64,000 nt of DNA from Prinsepia uniflora (GCA_032719365.1 CM064861.1:83758863-83822862), one strand, 5' to 3'. Shown: positions 46,235-58,440, numbered from the stretch's first letter. Notes: generated from the letters alone by a model not told the origin. Numbers and translations are program-made.

Positions 46235-47743
46235 TTAAGCCAGTCGGTTAGGTTTATAAGTCTCCTGAACTGGAATAAAATGGGCTGACTTGGTTAGCCG
46301 ATCCACAATCACCCATACTTCGTCAACTCCACTCTGAGTCCTTGGTAACTTAAAGACGAAGTCCATGGTGATGTGATCCAACTTCCACTCGGGAATCGGA
46401 AGTGGCTGCATAGCCCCGTACGGTCTCTGCCGTTCCGCCTTAACCTGCTGACAGGTTAAGCATCTGCTCACGAATTCAGCAATATCCTTCTTCATTCCTG
46501 GCCACCAATAATGGTTCCGAAGGGTACGGTACATCTTTGTACCTCCCGGATGCATAGCATAAGCCGAACTATGGGCCTCCTCCAGAATCTCGGCCCGTAA
46601 CTCTGCCACTGCAGGTACACACAAACGGCCCAACTTCACAAGTGCTCCATCATCCCGGATGGTAAAATCCTGTCTCCTATCCGCATCGACCTAAATTCTG
46701 TAGATACAGAGTATCGGATCCTGAAGTTATGCCTCGATGATCCGATCAATCAGCACTGGTCGTACATGAAAGCTGGCCAACAAAGCTCCATGCTCATCCG
46801 TATCCAAAATAACTCCCGTCTTCCGGAGTTCCACCAGCAAAGGAAGATACACCATCCCCAGGTGTGCAATTGATCCCGCTGATTTTCTGCTGAGTGCATC
46901 AGCCGCCACATTGGCCTTACCCGGATGGTACTCGATCGTACAGTCATAATCCTTCAGCAGCTCCAACCATCTCCGTTGTCTCATGTTAAGCTCCTTTTGA
47001 GTGAATAAGTACTTTAGACTCTGGTAGTCGGTGTATATCCAACACGTTGCGCCGAATAGGTAATGTCTCCAGATTTTTAGAGCATGAACCACCGCTGCCA
47101 ACTCCAAATCATGGGTAGGGTAGTTCAACTCATGAGTCTTTAGCTGCCGGGATGCGTAGGGGATAACCTTGCCAGTCTGCATCAACACGCAGCCCAAACC
47201 TTGTAGTGATGCATCACTGAAGACCACGAATTCTCCACTGTCATCCGGCAATGCAAGGACAGGTGCAGTGGTCAATCGATCCTTCAATTCTTGAAAACTC
47301 CGATCACACTACTCGTCCCAAATGAATTTCACTCCCTTCCGAGTCAAACGAGTCAATGGTGCAGCAATTTTGGAGAAACCCTCCACGAATCTTCGGTAGT
47401 AACCTGCTAATCCGACAAAACTCCGCACCTCCGTTACTGTTGTCGGCCTAGCCCAGTTTGTCACCGCTTCTGTTTTTTGGGGATCCACGCTAATCCCGTC
47501 CGTTGATATCACGTGTCCCAGAAAACCAATACTGCTCAGCCAAAACTGACACTTGCTCAGCTTGGCGTACAACTGTTCTTGTCTCAGCTTCTCCAACACT
47601 AACCGTAGATGTTCCTCATGTGCTCGGGCACTCCTCGAGTACACCAAGATATCATCGATGAACACAATTACGAATTTATCCAAGTAGGGTCGGAAGACCC
47701 GGTTCATCAGATCCATGAATGCTGCTGGAGCATTCGTCAAACC
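46235..47743 (-). pseudogene. Tek-2 RT C-terminal part, RNase H, integrase N-terminal half
   Basis: Contains RT FIDDILVYS, the thumb, RNase H (FSDASLQGLG; LELAAVVHALKIW) and the integrase zinc region (CLTCQQVK). In-frame stops: TAG 47309-47311 (Gln in Tek-1), TAA 46727-46729 (Gln), a TAG near 46691 (Glu in Tek-1) and TAA 46235-46237 (Gln). The 5' side is interrupted by the CACTA element within the codons following the LTNAPAAF motif. Confidence 0.92.
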
Positions 47744-47756
47744 AAACACTACAAGA

Positions 47757-48320
47757 AATTCTCCTTTAGACAACGGAGAAAATCCGTTGTCTATTCCCTA
47801 TAAATACCGTTGCAATTGCCCCTGATGTCTAAAGGGGGTCTTTAGACAACGGAGAAAATCCGTTGTCTAAAGTGACATTATACAACGGTATCACCAAAAT
47901 ACTGTTGTCTAAATGGTACTATAGACAACGGTATTTATGTATACTGTTGTCTAAACACCCCCTTGAGACAACGGTATTTATGTATATCGTTGTCTAAGGT
48001 ATCTTTTAGACAACGGTATTTATGAATATCGTTGTCTAAACGGACTTTGAACAACGGTTTATACATAAATACCGTTGTCTAAAGTCACTTTAGACAACAG
48101 TTTATACATAAATACCATTGTCTAAAGTCACTTTAGACAACGGTATTTTGTTGATACCGTTGTATAAATTAACTTTACACAACGGTTTATTTAAACCTAC
48201 TGTTATCTAAAGAGTGTTGTACACAATGATTTATTCAAAAATACGGTTGTCTAAAAGGTATTTTACACAATAGTTAATAAAAAAACACCATGTTGTCTAA
48301 AGTTATTTTACACAACAAAA
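47757..48320. repeat. CACTA left subterminal array of tandem hairpins
   Basis: About twelve consecutive units of 40-50 bp, each an inverted repeat TTTAGACAACGG ... CCGTTGTCTAAA with an AT-rich loop such as TATTTATGTATA. Units degrade away from the end. Subterminal repeats of this kind bind transposase in En/Spm elements. Confidence 0.92.
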
Positions 48321-48629
48321 ATCATATTAAAATCCTATATCATAACATAAAATTAATTCTTATTAAAATTCTTCGCCAATCCAAATATAAAATAACTTCA
48401 TATAAATACATAAATGATTAATCAAGTTCACAATGAAGATTTGAAGAGTACTCATAGTACATTCTGCATCCTAACTCGATCAAAGCCAATCGGAATCACA
48501 AATGTGTATGTTCTAAATAAAATAGCAAGTGTTGCAACAATTCTAAAATCTAGCCACTAGGAAACAAACACACCATATGAGGATCAATGCTAACATAGTT
48601 GTACTTTCACCACCGCTACACCCACTTTG

Positions 48630-48725
48630 ATATTAGATGATCTGCCAATTGGTCTCGCACCTCATCAAGGTCATTAAAGGTGTAATGAACCTTCGACTTA
48701 TTCGCAGACTTCGAATACTAGGTAA
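48630..48725 (-). other. Possible captured exon of unknown origin
   Basis: Minus-strand frame after a CCTAG acceptor-like site (near 48721) reads KSKVHYTFNDLDEVRDQL and LISKW, then a stop. It looks coding, but I do not recognise it. It could be part of the EMSY-LIKE capture or a fifth fragment. Confidence 0.35.
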
Positions 48726-48754
48726 GAAATATAAACAGATATTAGATTTGGTAA

Positions 48755-49335
48755 AGGGTCGTGAACAGGCTGAGCAGCAGTAAGTGTGCCGGGTTGAAGA
48801 CCACTTGTTCTCCTCCATTCTCTAATAGTTTTTAGCGTTACATAAATGCAGAAATAGCCAAACATAATACATATTTACTGCTCAGAGCAACATCACATAA
48901 TATAATCAGACTTTATCTGACGGATCATGTCATCAGCATTGACCCTGGACAAAAGTTCTCTGTGTTCTTCATCTGATACTCTCAGCTCCTTTCTAAGTTC
49001 CGTAATTAAACTTTCCTTATCCTAAAAATTCAGTAAGATGACTGGCTTTCAGACCTTAGTTAACAGAATTAATATGTTTTATTGAAAGGAAATGGTGAAG
49101 GAAAAAAGAATGAATAAACAAATAGGTACCCAGGTGATGGCATCAGATTGAGCTTTAAACGCCCGCAAGACTGAACAGTATGCTTCTTGTTCAATGTGGT
49201 GGATCTGGGTTTCCATGTCCCCATGCATCCTAGGTAAAGGGGCAGAACCAACCGCTGCAGGTCTTCCATTCCCAGAAGTTCGGCCTCCTCGTTGAAATCT
49301 ATTTTGATGAGATGGCGGAAGGTCATCATCAGTGC
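48755..49335 (-). pseudogene. Captured EMSY-LIKE (ENT-domain) gene fragment, three exons
   Basis: Exon 49335-49130 begins after CAG and encodes DDLPPSHQNRFQRGGR and GDMETQIHHIEQEAY, then SVLRAFKAQSDAITW, and ends before GTACCT. Exon 49021-48912 encodes KESLITELRKELRVSDEEH and LLSRVNADDMIRQI. Exon starting 48821 encodes EWRRTSGLQPGTLTAAQPVHD. Phases join correctly (0, then 2). This is the ENT domain and its N-terminal lead of plant EML proteins, which are chromatin and immunity-linked histone readers. The Agenet part is absent, so it is a gene fragment carried as cargo. Confidence 0.9.
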
Positions 49336-50113
49336 CTGCAAATGTTTCAGATGATAAGAAACTATTGTTAATATTGCACGAACTTTGCAATACAGAAGCA
49401 TACAATCATAGGCATTTCTAGGTGGCTTTATCACCGCCAGTAGCCACTCTTTCAAATACATACATCAAATTAAATGCAAGAAAATTATAATAGGAGGATA
49501 TTTCTGCATCTCTCTGGATGTGCCTCACAAAGCTGGCATGTATACAGAATATGGATCTTATATTCCAGATAAACAATGATATGAATGTGTTACCTTCCTC
49601 AAATGTTTTGAGACCTTAGCATATGTAGAATATAAGATGCAGATGAAACCAACATGTTCTGACAATAGAAAAGATGAGATCTAAGAGCATGCACATTATA
49701 AAATCATTTCTATAGCCATGAATACCCTTTTTTTTCGTGCTTCTGGATGGGGTAAGCAGCACGTAAGATGGTCATCCTTCCGTCGTTCCCCCTAATATTT
49801 TGTGCTCAATTTTTGTTCTCTGTAGTCACACCTTACTTATGTATGCTTCCCAGATTACACTTTCAGAACATGGTTCTGAAAATTGCTGGATAAACACCAT
49901 TGTTCAATGAAAATATTTCTGGTTGTCCAACCCATCATTGCTTATTTTAGAATAACTAAATGTAATAGAACATGGACTCAGTTCAGACTCCTGAACCATA
50001 ATCATTTAACTTCTATGAAAATGATATTTTAGGGATACCCCACGAATGAGTCATGAAGGTAGACGCAATTAACGGAAGGTATACAGGAGAAGTAAACATG
50101 TAGAATAACATAC

Positions 50114-50206
50114 CCACTGGAAGGAACCCTCCTGAGTTCCATCAATAATAGTGACTGAATCACGGATGAAGCTGAGGCTGCTTCTTTCATTGAGTAGATC
50201 CCTAAC
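50114..50206 (-). pseudogene. Captured apyrase (GDA1/CD39) exon
   Basis: A 93-bp exon bounded by AAG acceptor and GTATGT donor. Its 31 codons read VRDLLNERSSLSF, IRDSVTIIDGT, QEGSFQW. This matches the plant apyrase segment between the second and third apyrase conserved regions (…LDGTQEGxxxWVTxN…). The exon is open and in phase 0 on both sides. No other apyrase exon was seen nearby. Confidence 0.87.
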
Positions 50207-50456
50207 CTTCGAATGACCAAACAAACAGCAAAACAAGCAGTTGAATTGAGTTTGTAAAGAAATTGAGGAGACAAATTATCAAAAAATTCATTCAAGAGAA
50301 AACCTAATGTAACTCAGACAAAAGAGAAACAGGTAACAAATACACATACAGCTTTGAGATCTAATTGATTGCCACATCCGCCCAAATCACACTTAAATGC
50401 TTAGATATCACCCATTATCTACATTCAAAAGCATGAATGAAATCACAGAAAATTAC

Positions 50457-50527
50457 CTCAGGAAACAGATAGTCATTTTGCAATTTCTCCATGTTTACAT
50501 TGTGAGCCACCTTTGTACGTTGACAAC
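50457..50527 (-). pseudogene. Captured LL-diaminopimelate aminotransferase-family (AGD2/ALD1-type) exon
   Basis: A 71-bp exon with CAG acceptor and GAG|GTAATT donor. It reads QRTKVAHNVNMEKLQNDYLFPE. This is the highly conserved N-terminal segment (…RN.NM.KLQ.GYLFPEI…) of plant LL-DAP aminotransferase and its immune paralogue ALD1. The conserved Gly before YLFPE is Asp here. Which paralogue donated it cannot be told from 23 residues. Confidence 0.83.
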
Positions 50528-50845
50528 CTGATTAATACAAGGACACGCTAGACATGTCAGATTATTCAAAGATGTAGAACCACATCACCAGGTGTTCTAC
50601 GATTTTTATTTGTAAATCTCAATCTTTACATGATTTTAACCCTAAACGTTAATAGTATCTTGCTGCTTTCTACCTGGGATCATAATAGGATCTACAAGAT
50701 ATCAAGAAACTACCACTGAAACATACTCCTAAATTCAGTGAACGCTTGAAAGGTTACAAGCCATCCGATTTGAATGAACATGCGATTGAACTTGTTTCGG
50801 CCCCAGCAAAAAATCATAGAAGAAAATCATAGCAGAAAATCATAC

Positions 50846-51476
50846 CACAAAGAGATCCTCATCCCTGCACAGCTCATCCACAAGTTCTTGTGTATCATCA
50901 CTTCCTCTCGCAGATAGCTGAATAGAATTTTCAACTATAGCATGAAAAACATCTCCTGCTGCATTCTGGTTCTCAATCCTCTTAACCACTTGTCGGAGAT
51001 TAACCTAAAGAGCATCAGTAAAAACAGTAGAAATTAAAATTCATGCTTAACCGTAAACGCAACTTCAGATCCCCTGATAAAAGCATATAATGTTAGGACT
51101 GAAACATACAGGTGCACACAAAATAAAAGTACACCTTTATGATCGATCAGAAAGAAAAAACTGTTGGATCCCCAAAAAAAAGATTGACTTTGATTCAAAT
51201 CTGTAGGTAACCTAGTATATGCGCTGATTAGCTTAAGGTAGAATTTGACCAATAACCCATAAGAAGTAACATATGCAATCTATATATAAATTTTGAATAG
51301 ATATAAAAGTGGTGAAGTCCATGCAAACCTCAGAATTCGAGACAACATCATCTCCTCTGAGACTAATCTCATTGTCTAGTGGATGAGACTCAAGTCCTAA
51401 AATAGGGGATGGCAAATTAGGAATCTACCCACCCCCAAGAGCATGAGATACAATGGGCATCATCTGCTGAAACATC
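50846..51476 (-). pseudogene. Captured fragment, probably a plant BAG6-like ubiquitin-domain protein, two exons
   Basis: Exon 51476-51329 (after TAG acceptor) reads MFQQMMPIVSHALGGG, an in-frame TAG, then LPSPILGLESHPLDNEISLRG, and ends GAG|GTTTGC. Exon 51004-50846 reads VNLRQVVKRIENQNAAGD, VFHAIVENSIQLSARG, ELVDELCRDEDLFV and ends GTG|GTATG. Both are phase 0 and join cleanly. The QQMMPIVS.ALGGG and ...ELVDELC patterns recall plant BAG6/large proline-rich ubiquitin-like proteins from memory, so the identity is tentative; that it is exonic is much firmer. Confidence 0.58.
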
Positions 51477-53038
51477 CTAGCAAAAATTCATATAGGGAAG
51501 TCTTAGGTCCAGAAAATCATAGCAGAAAATCATACAGAAAATCATATCCCAGCAGTAAATCATATAGGTACTAAAAGTTTTTACCATTTAAGCAAACAAA
51601 TTGAACAAAAAAATCAAATTAAACTGCAAACTGCAACAGGGAAGTCTTAAGGTAGAAATTCCAAATAGATAGAGAAATATATATATAACTAGCAAGATAA
51701 CCAAAATGTCATGGTAAACACACAACTTGTACACTTAGCATGGAAGAATTTCATCATTTTTACTGTTTCCAAAAGAGTCCTATAAAACTTAATGCGTATG
51801 AAGAGATGATATGGAGCCACATAATTTCATAAAAAATGTGGTACGAAACAAAGCTCACCTCACCTATTAACCTACTATGACATTTACAGTGACTGATAAA
51901 CTGACACTTTTCAAAGATAATTCATGGATATAACTCTGAAATGAGAAACTCACCAAGAACCACAAAAGGATAAATTAACATGAATTGTGCTGAAGATGAT
52001 ACATTGTTCTAAGGAGAAAAATATTAAAAAATAAATACAGTTTTTGACAAAGGTAATCACATCAAAAACTTATTTTCTCTAAGTATGGACAAAATTTACA
52101 AATAAAAAAATAAACTATGAACAAAATTTACAAATAAAAAAATAAACTAATTATTTTAACATTGCTCAATCTTAGATTTAAATACTTTGTAAATTATAAT
52201 GTGAACAGGATACAGAAGAAGAAAAATACAAATTAGGATAATTATTAATTTTAGACTATTAGTCTACACCTAAAAATAACAAAAGCAAAGTCATTAAATT
52301 CTAGGTTGTAAATATGCATCACATAATTTTAGACGATTAGTCCACACTTTCGATAAGCACCACTGCTAAGTAGTTGCATAACCGAGTTAACCCAGAGAAC
52401 GCGTCTGCGCTCTACTCATTCATCTACACAAAAATTCATAAAAATTACATTGTAGAAACGGAAATCAGAAGAAATCGAAAAGAAGTTCAGGAATTGCTTA
52501 CCCCTGAGAATGATGTGGTGCTCATGGCCAATGCGTTTTGTCCATTTTCTTGTTGCATATGGGGCGATGATGTGAGATCGGAGTATCCAATTTTAAGTTT
52601 AACTGAAGGAAAAGGTGCTGAGCGTGGGGACCTTCATCGGTGCTGAGCATGGGGACCTTCATCGGTGCTAAGCTCTGGAACTTTCTAGAACTCGACACGG
52701 ACTGAGTCTGCAACTGAGACTGAGACTAAGAAAACCTCGGAATTGAAGGGATAGGCTTCGACGCCGATGATGAGAGTGACGACTTCCAATACAGGACCTA
52801 GACCAGGTGAGTCGGCTCAGGGAGAACCGCAATTATCCCCTAGTTGACGCGGCCAATCTAACTGAGTCTGAGGTTCTAGGAATCGTTCCATTCGATGAAG
52901 TCGGTGGTCCAGAAGCGACTGACGGATTGAGACCGTCAAGCTGGCGGAAATCGTCAAGGCTCTTCTACTCATTCTTCGACGGTGACTAAGGAGCGACTGA
53001 AAGAGGGAGAGATCAGGGTGAGATATAGCATTAGAGAT
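51477..53038. other. CACTA interior between captured exons and the hAT element
   Basis: Mostly AT-rich intron-like sequence. Apart from the 52495-52680 features, no domain was recognised. The plus frame 52807-52989 has no family resemblance. Confidence 0.4.
52495..52680. repeat. 25-bp tandem repeat and possible first exon in CACTA
   Basis: GGTGCTGAGCxTGGGGACCTTCATC occurs twice and a third partial copy follows (about 52613-52675). On the minus strand next to it, an ATG at 52525 opens MSTTSFSG and ends at a GTAAGC donor, so a captured promoter or first exon is possible but not shown. Confidence 0.5.
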
Positions 53039-53059
53039 GGAGAGATTAGGCCAAGCAAT

Positions 53060-53310
53060 GGGTCGTGTCGTGTCGGGTTCGTGTCGTGTCATGTACTCTA
53101 TTTTACCTATTTAAGCTCAACCCGAACCCGACCCGTTTATTAATCGTGTCAAAACATGTAAACCCGAACCCGACCTGTTTATTAAACAGGTAACCCGAAC
53201 CCACCCGTTTAACCTGTTTATTAAACGTGTCGTGTTGAATAACCTATTTAACCCGTTTAACCTGTTTAACCCATTTAACCTGTTTAACCCATTTAACCTG
53301 TTTAACCATA
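53060..53310. repeat. hAT left subterminal repeats
   Basis: Many copies of ACCCGTTTA / AACCTGTTTAACCC within 250 bp, likely transposase binding sites. Confidence 0.85.
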
Positions 53311-53695
53311 TATCCTACATAATATTTGAAACAGAATTTTTTCAATAAAATATTATACCAACCATCAACGAACTTCATAATTCATAATTCATAAGTACAT
53401 GCAATAATTTAGTATCCATGACCAACAATACAATATCATCAATGTAATATTAAGTTCCAAAAGAAAATAAGCATAGTACATAATACCAAATAAAATTAAG
53501 TGATTAATTAACAAACTCTAAGGGAAAAATTTCAACAAAAAAAGTGATAAAATTGATTCGATCTTCGTGAATTGCACAAGAACACCACAACTAATCAACA
53601 CCTACAATAAAATGAAGAAAACATTAGAATCCAACCACAAAATTAATAACAATGTGTAAAGACATGCTAGAATGTGATTTTTTAGTACCTAAATG

Positions 53696-56024
53696 CTATC
53701 CATCATTAGGAATGGTATTAGAGCATTCAACAGATTGAGAATTATTGATACTAATCTCTAATTTGCTGATATCCTCAGTGAGATCCTCCAACTTGGGTGC
53801 AAGTGCTAAATCATCTACAAAATTAAATATTTAAATGAGATTTCTTAATTAAGAAAACAATAGATAAGAAAAATCTAGCTAAAAGGTGAAAATAAGAAAA
53901 CAAACCATCGCTACCAAATATCCAATCACGTGCGCAGATTATAGCTTCGACATTTTCAGGTTTGAGTGCACTGCGATACTGGTCTAAAACTCTTCCACCA
54001 ACACTAAAAGCCGATTCAGACGCAACCGTAGAAATAGGAATAGACAAAAAATCACGTGCCATGATAGATAATTCAGGATAACGAAATTGATTAGCTTTCC
54101 AAAAATCAAGAACATTCAATTTTATCTTCCTATCAACTTTTGGCTCATCCAAATATAGCTGTAGCTGACTCTTTTGGGCCAAAAAAGTGAATTCCTCACT
54201 CTCAAAGTCATCAAATTCCTATATGATATCATAAACTATAAGACTAATTCATATTGACGACAATAAATATATGGAAAAAAACAGAAACTACATTCTACAA
54301 TTTTAGATGCATAAACAAATATAGTAAGAAATTGTATACTTGATATTATTTCGTACCTGCATTACATCCATGCATTCTTTAGAAACCATATCAACATCAT
54401 TGGAATCCAACCGAGAAGATGATGAGCTACTTGTTGGACCTGTAGGTTTAGAATACTTATGCATGTATAAGTCAAATAACTCAAACAACTTATCACGCAC
54501 ATTAGCCATTTCCCTAGAGGCAGGACCATACAACCTCTTATAACTAAACTCCACAAACTGAATTTTGTATCGAGGATCCAAAATTACAGCAATAGAAAGG
54601 ATCATGTTGTAGTCTTTCCAATACTTATCAAACTTTGACATCATTCCTATAGCCATGGTCCTCATAAAACTATCTAAATCCTCCTGGGTCTTTCTTAAAG
54701 TATCTTGGACAACAAAAACTTGAGGAAAATACAGATTTGATGTGGGATATTGCGTGCCGGAAAACAAGCAGGTTACATCATAAAACACCTTGAGAAATTT
54801 ACAGAGTTTCTCCACCTTATCCCACTCATCTTGAGAGAGAGGATGTTTATAATTAGAATCACTCAATTGCAAATGAAGAAATGCACGCTGATAATAAAGA
54901 GCCCCATCAAGCATAAGAAAAGTGGAGTTCCATCTAGTTGGTACATCTTGACGCAAACCTTTCTTACATTCTAAAGACACTTGAGTTGCACAATCTAAAA
55001 ATTTTTGTTTCCTCATCTGTGAACCCTTAACATACTTAATGCTCTCCCTTATCTTTATCACAGCATCATCAATTTCTTTCATACCATCTTGCACAATTAA
55101 ATTCAGAATGTGCGCACAACAACGGATATGAAAATAGTTTCCATTCACTAAAAGTGCATCCTTCAAAAGAAGTTGTCTTTTCAACAAGTCAACAAAACAA
55201 TCATTTGCAGATGCATTATGCAGAGTGATAGAAAACAATTTTCTTTCAATCCCCCAATCACACAACAAATTATAAATTTTCTCAGATAAGGCAACACCAC
55301 TATGCGGAGGAGGCATGAAACTGAAGTTTAAAATTCTTTTCTGTAGTTTCCAATTAGCAACAACATAATGCGCAGTCAAACATAGATAACCATCAGTTGT
55401 TAAAGAGCTCTACATATCTGAGGTCAAACAAATTCTTCCAGGAATGACCCCTAATATCTTCTTAAGCCTATCTTTTTCTCTTTTATACATGCTTAAAACA
55501 TCAGCTTTGGCAGTATTCCTAGATATCAACTTGAGATCAGCACATATATAGCTAAAGACTCGTCTAATACCAGCATATTCAACAAACTGAAATGGTAAGT
55601 CATGCATAACAATAGCCATCACCAATAGCTCCCTAAACTTATCTTCATCGAATTTTGCAGATCTAGTTATAATTGCTCCATCAGATTTTGATAACAACAA
55701 TTGTCCTAGATCTCTAGTATCTTTCCTAATGCATGTTTCAATATGTCTTTTAAGATTCCCAGTACCATAACTGCTATCAGCAATATATGTTAACCCACAT
55801 TTCATGGACTTAGCGCTTTGTTTTTTCTCTCCTTCAGTAGGAGGAAGAATTTCAAAATGTTTCCATACCTCTGAAGTCAACCTTCTTCTCCTCTTATTAG
55901 CTGCAGCAGTTGCCTGAGCTTGAGACAGAGGCTCTGCATCAATTGGAATTGATCTTTCATTATCAATTTCGGTTGCACTTCTATCTTCGAAACTATCACC
56001 AATATCATCAAACGGATTTTCCAT
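53696..56024 (-). pseudogene. hAT transposase (RICESLEEPER/DAYSLEEPER type), one premature stop
   Basis: Start ATG at 56024 (MENPFDDIG) follows a CAG acceptor-like site, suggesting an intron in the 5' leader. Exon 1 ends 54357 (CAG|GTACGA), exon 2 is 54218-53905, exon 3 is 53814-53696 ending GGATAG; all phases join. A BED-type zinc finger lies near residues 50-90 (WKHFEILPP; GTGNLKRHIETC), with the first zinc Cys apparently replaced by Ser (AKSMKCG). The RNase H-like core includes HCAHILNLIVQDGMKE (CAHILNL) and VPTRWNST. The C-terminal hATC dimer region has VASESAFSVGGRVLD. The only clear break is TAG after ICLTSDM (near 55410), where relatives have Trp. Confidence 0.92.
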
Positions 56025-56051
56025 CTGAATAACAGCAAACACAAAAACCAT

Positions 56052-58200
56052 ATTTTAATAACAAACAAAGTATAAAATAGTAAATGAGATGCAGAGCAAT
56101 ATATCATTACTCTTAACACAAAAATCATCTTTCATTATCATTAAACCTTTATATTAGCTAAAATGGAATAGCGCGTGATAAGTAATCATGCTAATAACGC
56201 ATGCATAATTGAGACAGCTAGATCGACAATAAATAAAAGTTGAAGTTCAATATTAATAATTAAGACGTAATTAGTAACGAAGTGGGCTAATTCCTCAACC
56301 TCTAGCTCTAAGCATAGGATATATATTTGATAAGATTGGGCAGCTAGCTAGCTAGGTACGTACGTATACGTAGCAAATTAATTGGAAACTGGCAAGCATA
56401 TATAAATTGCATACGTCATATATAAATATATATATACATTGCTTTTGTTAAGTTTGTTTCAACATGATACTAATAATAAGTAAGTAAAGCAAGCACATTG
56501 GACAGAGTTTTCAAATTAAGGAGAAGGACCTGATGTGGGTGGTAATTAAACAAAGTAAACAGAGGCAGGGGATCAACTTGGCAATCGGCTATTGGCAATT
56601 GGCATGCATATTCATATTTATAAACAACTTTCACGAGAATTCAAGAATCCAAATTGCAAACTCCAAACTCCAAACACAACGAAGTGGGCTTTGTTTTGTT
56701 GGAAGAAGTAGAAATTAGAATTAAGTTGAGTGCAGGTAGCTAGGAGTTTAATTTAGAAAATTAAAAAAAAGGCATGGCATGTGCTTCCCACTTGGAATCC
56801 TATGTGAAACAGCAAACCAACAAGTAGTAATTACTGATAATGAAAGCTAAGCAGTTGAGTAGAGCAAATCATCAAATGTTTCTACTTTCCGCTCTCTTGG
56901 GTCATGTAAACCTCACCATCTCATCATCATTTACTCCCATAATTCACACAAAAGTTCAAAATGGAGCTTACACTTACAATTGTAAAGCACAATTACATGC
57001 ACTAGCTACTACTTATATATACACATATGCTTTTCCTTTGTTAATTTCATGCCAATGGTTGACTTGCATTTAATTCATTACTCTATAAATTTTGAGTTTC
57101 ATCATTATAATTTATGCAACTCAAGCTCACATGATGCATAAAAACTTCAATTAGCATATAAATTTTGAGTTAGATTTTTAATTTAAATGGATTTAAAAAC
57201 TTACATAGTAGATTAGAGAATTTTAGTTGAAGAAAGATGAGTAGTTCAATTGTTGAAGGTATTCACCTATATATATATATATATATTATAGTTTTCGTCA
57301 ATTTGATTCTGGAGCACTACTTAATCTCACACTTCTAAATTCTTATTATTAAAAAAAAATTAAAAGCCTCACACTAGCTATATATACTAAATAGAAGGGA
57401 GCCAATTTTTTGCAGAATCTCTCTTTTGTTCTTATAATATTTGTCAAAACGATGGATGGATGTAAGTAATTAAGCTGCCAAGACTGAAGAGCTGTGAATT
57501 GAAATTGATTAAGCTTATACATGATCATATGTATGTACGTACGTGCCTATATATAAGAAGGAACACTCATTTTTTTGAAGGATCGACGGAGCAAGAGACC
57601 AATGTGAAGAATAAAACAGAAGATAAAAATCAAAATTGAAATTTACAGAACCAGTTGCAGTTAGATATACATACATATATGAATTAATAATTGAAAACAA
57701 ATTAACATAGAGTTGTACTTATCACCACCACCGCCTGCATGAGTTTCTCAAAGAGAAATTTACAGAGCCAGTTTGGCATGCTGCCTGCCTCGATCCCCAC
57801 CAGTTCAATCTATAACTATACGTTACAGACACGTATATACCAGTTCAATCTAGGGTGTGTTATATAGGAGGGGTACCTTCGCGTGCAGAGGTCGGCGACG
57901 TTCCTTCGCGTGTAGAGGTCGGCGACGTCAATCTTGTGGAGAGGTGGGCGTTCGGCCACTCGGTCGCGTGGACGCGTGATGGCGTGGAGCTGTTTTTGGT
58001 GTTTAATACCAGGGGAAGATTAGAGGAGAATGGGGATGAAGGTTAATGAATGGGGAAGATCATAGGAGATCAGAGGAGAATGGAGAAGATCAGATGTGGC
58101 TGCTGGAGAAATGGAAGTGGAGGCGTGGAGGTGGAGCTGTTTTTTTTGTGTTTAATTAGGTTATAAATTATAGAGTTTTAGTATTTATATTTTAGTCCTT
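56052..58200. other. hAT 5' non-coding part
   Basis: AT-rich region between transposase start and right subterminal repeats. It includes a (TA)n tract at about 57269-57288 and a GC-richer block at 57855-58150 with duplicated CCTTCGCGTG.AGAGGTCGGCGACGT-like units (57878-57929). No gene recognised; it probably contains the transposase promoter and first exon. Confidence 0.55.
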
Positions 58201-58209
58201 GTGAAACCC

Positions 58210-58440
58210 TAGATCACTAAATGGGTTCACAGGTTAACGGGTTAACAGGTTGAGACTCAATAACCCGTTTAATAAATGGGTTAATAGGTTATTAAATGGG
58301 TTAGTGGGTTGACCCGAAACCCACCTGTTTAATAAACGGGTTATAACGGGTTGACCCGAAAATGACCCGGATTATTATCGAGTCGGGTTAATTCGGGTTA
58401 ATTTCGTGCAGGTTTCGAGTCGTATATCGGGTCGTGTCAG
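58210..58440. repeat. hAT right subterminal repeats
   Basis: Repeated ACGGGTTAAC / AAATGGGTTA / AACGGGTTGACCCG units, the inverted counterpart of the left array. Confidence 0.85.

Noticed and set aside
47757..48320. CRISPR-like array, because of regular repeats with variable spacers
   Set aside because: Units are inverted repeats that degrade progressively, in a plant genome and directly inside CACTA ends; this is a transposon subterminal array.
50457..51476. An in-frame fusion protein running through the captured exons
   Set aside because: Splicing the BAG6-like exon to the aminotransferase exon shifts frame and meets a stop, and the BAG6-like piece already holds a TAG.
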